From Hepsetus odoe (taxonomy: Eukaryota; Chordata; Actinopteri; Characiformes; Hepsetidae), in contig CM029384.1 in the NCBI GenBank assembly GCA_017165825.1, positions 13,176,215 through 13,240,214 on the forward strand: DNA of 64,000 nucleotides, written 5' to 3'. The notes under the pieces are model-generated. The model worked only from the letters and a program-made list of their open reading frames with translations. It was not told the origin of the DNA and ran no database searches. This document shows positions 63,617 to 64,000 of the stretch, in pieces. The translations under genes and the position numbers were made by a program. Every line of letters begins with the position of its first letter. The stretch's first letter is position 1.

Positions 63617-63892
63617 GTGAAAGTGTTGAAAAGTGAAAGTGAAGTGAAAGTGACAACCCTTGTCATTGCGAGGTCAGAGCACATGTGAACCTCAATGAAA
63701 TTGTACCTCTGCATTTAACCCATGCACTCGAACACCGTGCAGCAGTGGGCAGCTATTGAATGCGCCCGGGGAGCAGTGACGGGGACAGTACCTTGCTCAA
63801 GGGTACCTCAGGGCAACCTACCTAAGGGAATCGAACCCACAATCTTCCGATGCGGGGGCAACTCCCTAACCACTAGGCCACCGCTGCCCCCA
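63617..63892 (-). mobile_element. Full-length SINE (family 1), minus strand
   Basis: Best-preserved copy. On the minus strand it runs from 'gggggcagcggtggcctagtgg' through B box 'gggttcgattcc', 'ctgaggtacccttgagcaagg', 'gtcactgctcccc', 'gggttaaatgcagagg' to 'tgacaagggttgtcactttcac' and further 'ctttca' repeats. It is the useful reference for the family in this window. Confidence 0.92.
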
Positions 63893-64000
63893 ATATAATA
63901 TGGTGAATTAATATTCAGTTTCGAGGTTTTAAATTCAGGGTTTTAAAATGGTGTAACACCACTTTATATTATATAATAACATATAACAAAAACGGCTGTA

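Noticed and set aside
63815..63892. tRNA gene
   Set aside because: A and B boxes belong to the head of a repeated SINE; there is no complete cloverleaf and the same sequence occurs many times.

Overview
The window looks like a teleost fish chromosome. All genes have introns with GT-AG junctions, the proteins are vertebrate orthologues, and the spaces between exons are filled with fish-type repeats: tRNA-headed SINEs, Tc1-like transposons, LINE fragments and (GT)n/(TA)n microsatellites. The exact species cannot be read from the sequence; the repeat mix suggests an otophysan (characin or catfish type) fish, as a weak inference.

Four genes lie on the + strand. (1) smurf2, a C2-WW-HECT ubiquitin ligase, 5'-truncated by the window edge: 17 exons from 3770 to the stop at 22779, then about 2.8 kb of 3' UTR. 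(2) ddx5, the DEAD-box RNA helicase p68, complete: 13 coding exons, 29018-33714, with a CpG-rich promoter just upstream. (3) pglyrp2, a secreted zinc N-acetylmuramoyl-L-alanine amidase, complete: 5 exons, 37638-45792. (4) wiz, a multi-zinc-finger chromatin protein, 3'-truncated: 13 coding exons from 48179 to 62800, with a non-coding first exon near 47.5 kb and a probable second promoter near 56 kb.

The genes do not form a pathway. From memory of human gene order, smurf2 and ddx5 are neighbours on 17q and pglyrp2 and wiz are neighbours on 19p, so the window joins two known microsynteny pairs. CEP95, which lies between SMURF2 and DDX5 in human, is not visible here; its place holds nested transposon relics.

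Mobile DNA: pglyrp2 intron 2 carries two Tc1-like elements placed back to back at TA dinucleotides, one of them interrupted by a SINE. A LINE relic interrupted by another LINE fills 26.8-28.5 kb. A third Tc1-like family occurs at 19.6-20.3 kb (+) and 34.5-35.7 kb (-), the latter interrupted by a second SINE family. A 5'-truncated LINE sits inside a wiz intron.

The best leads are regulatory: an in-frame 45-base cassette exon in smurf2 between WW3 and HECT; a hairpin at the end of ddx5 intron 11 that resembles mir-3064; a run of nine symmetric phase-1 exons in wiz that end in related Pro-x-x-Leu peptides; and an orphan GC-box/CCAAT/X-box cluster in a wiz intron. I found no wholly novel multi-gene system.
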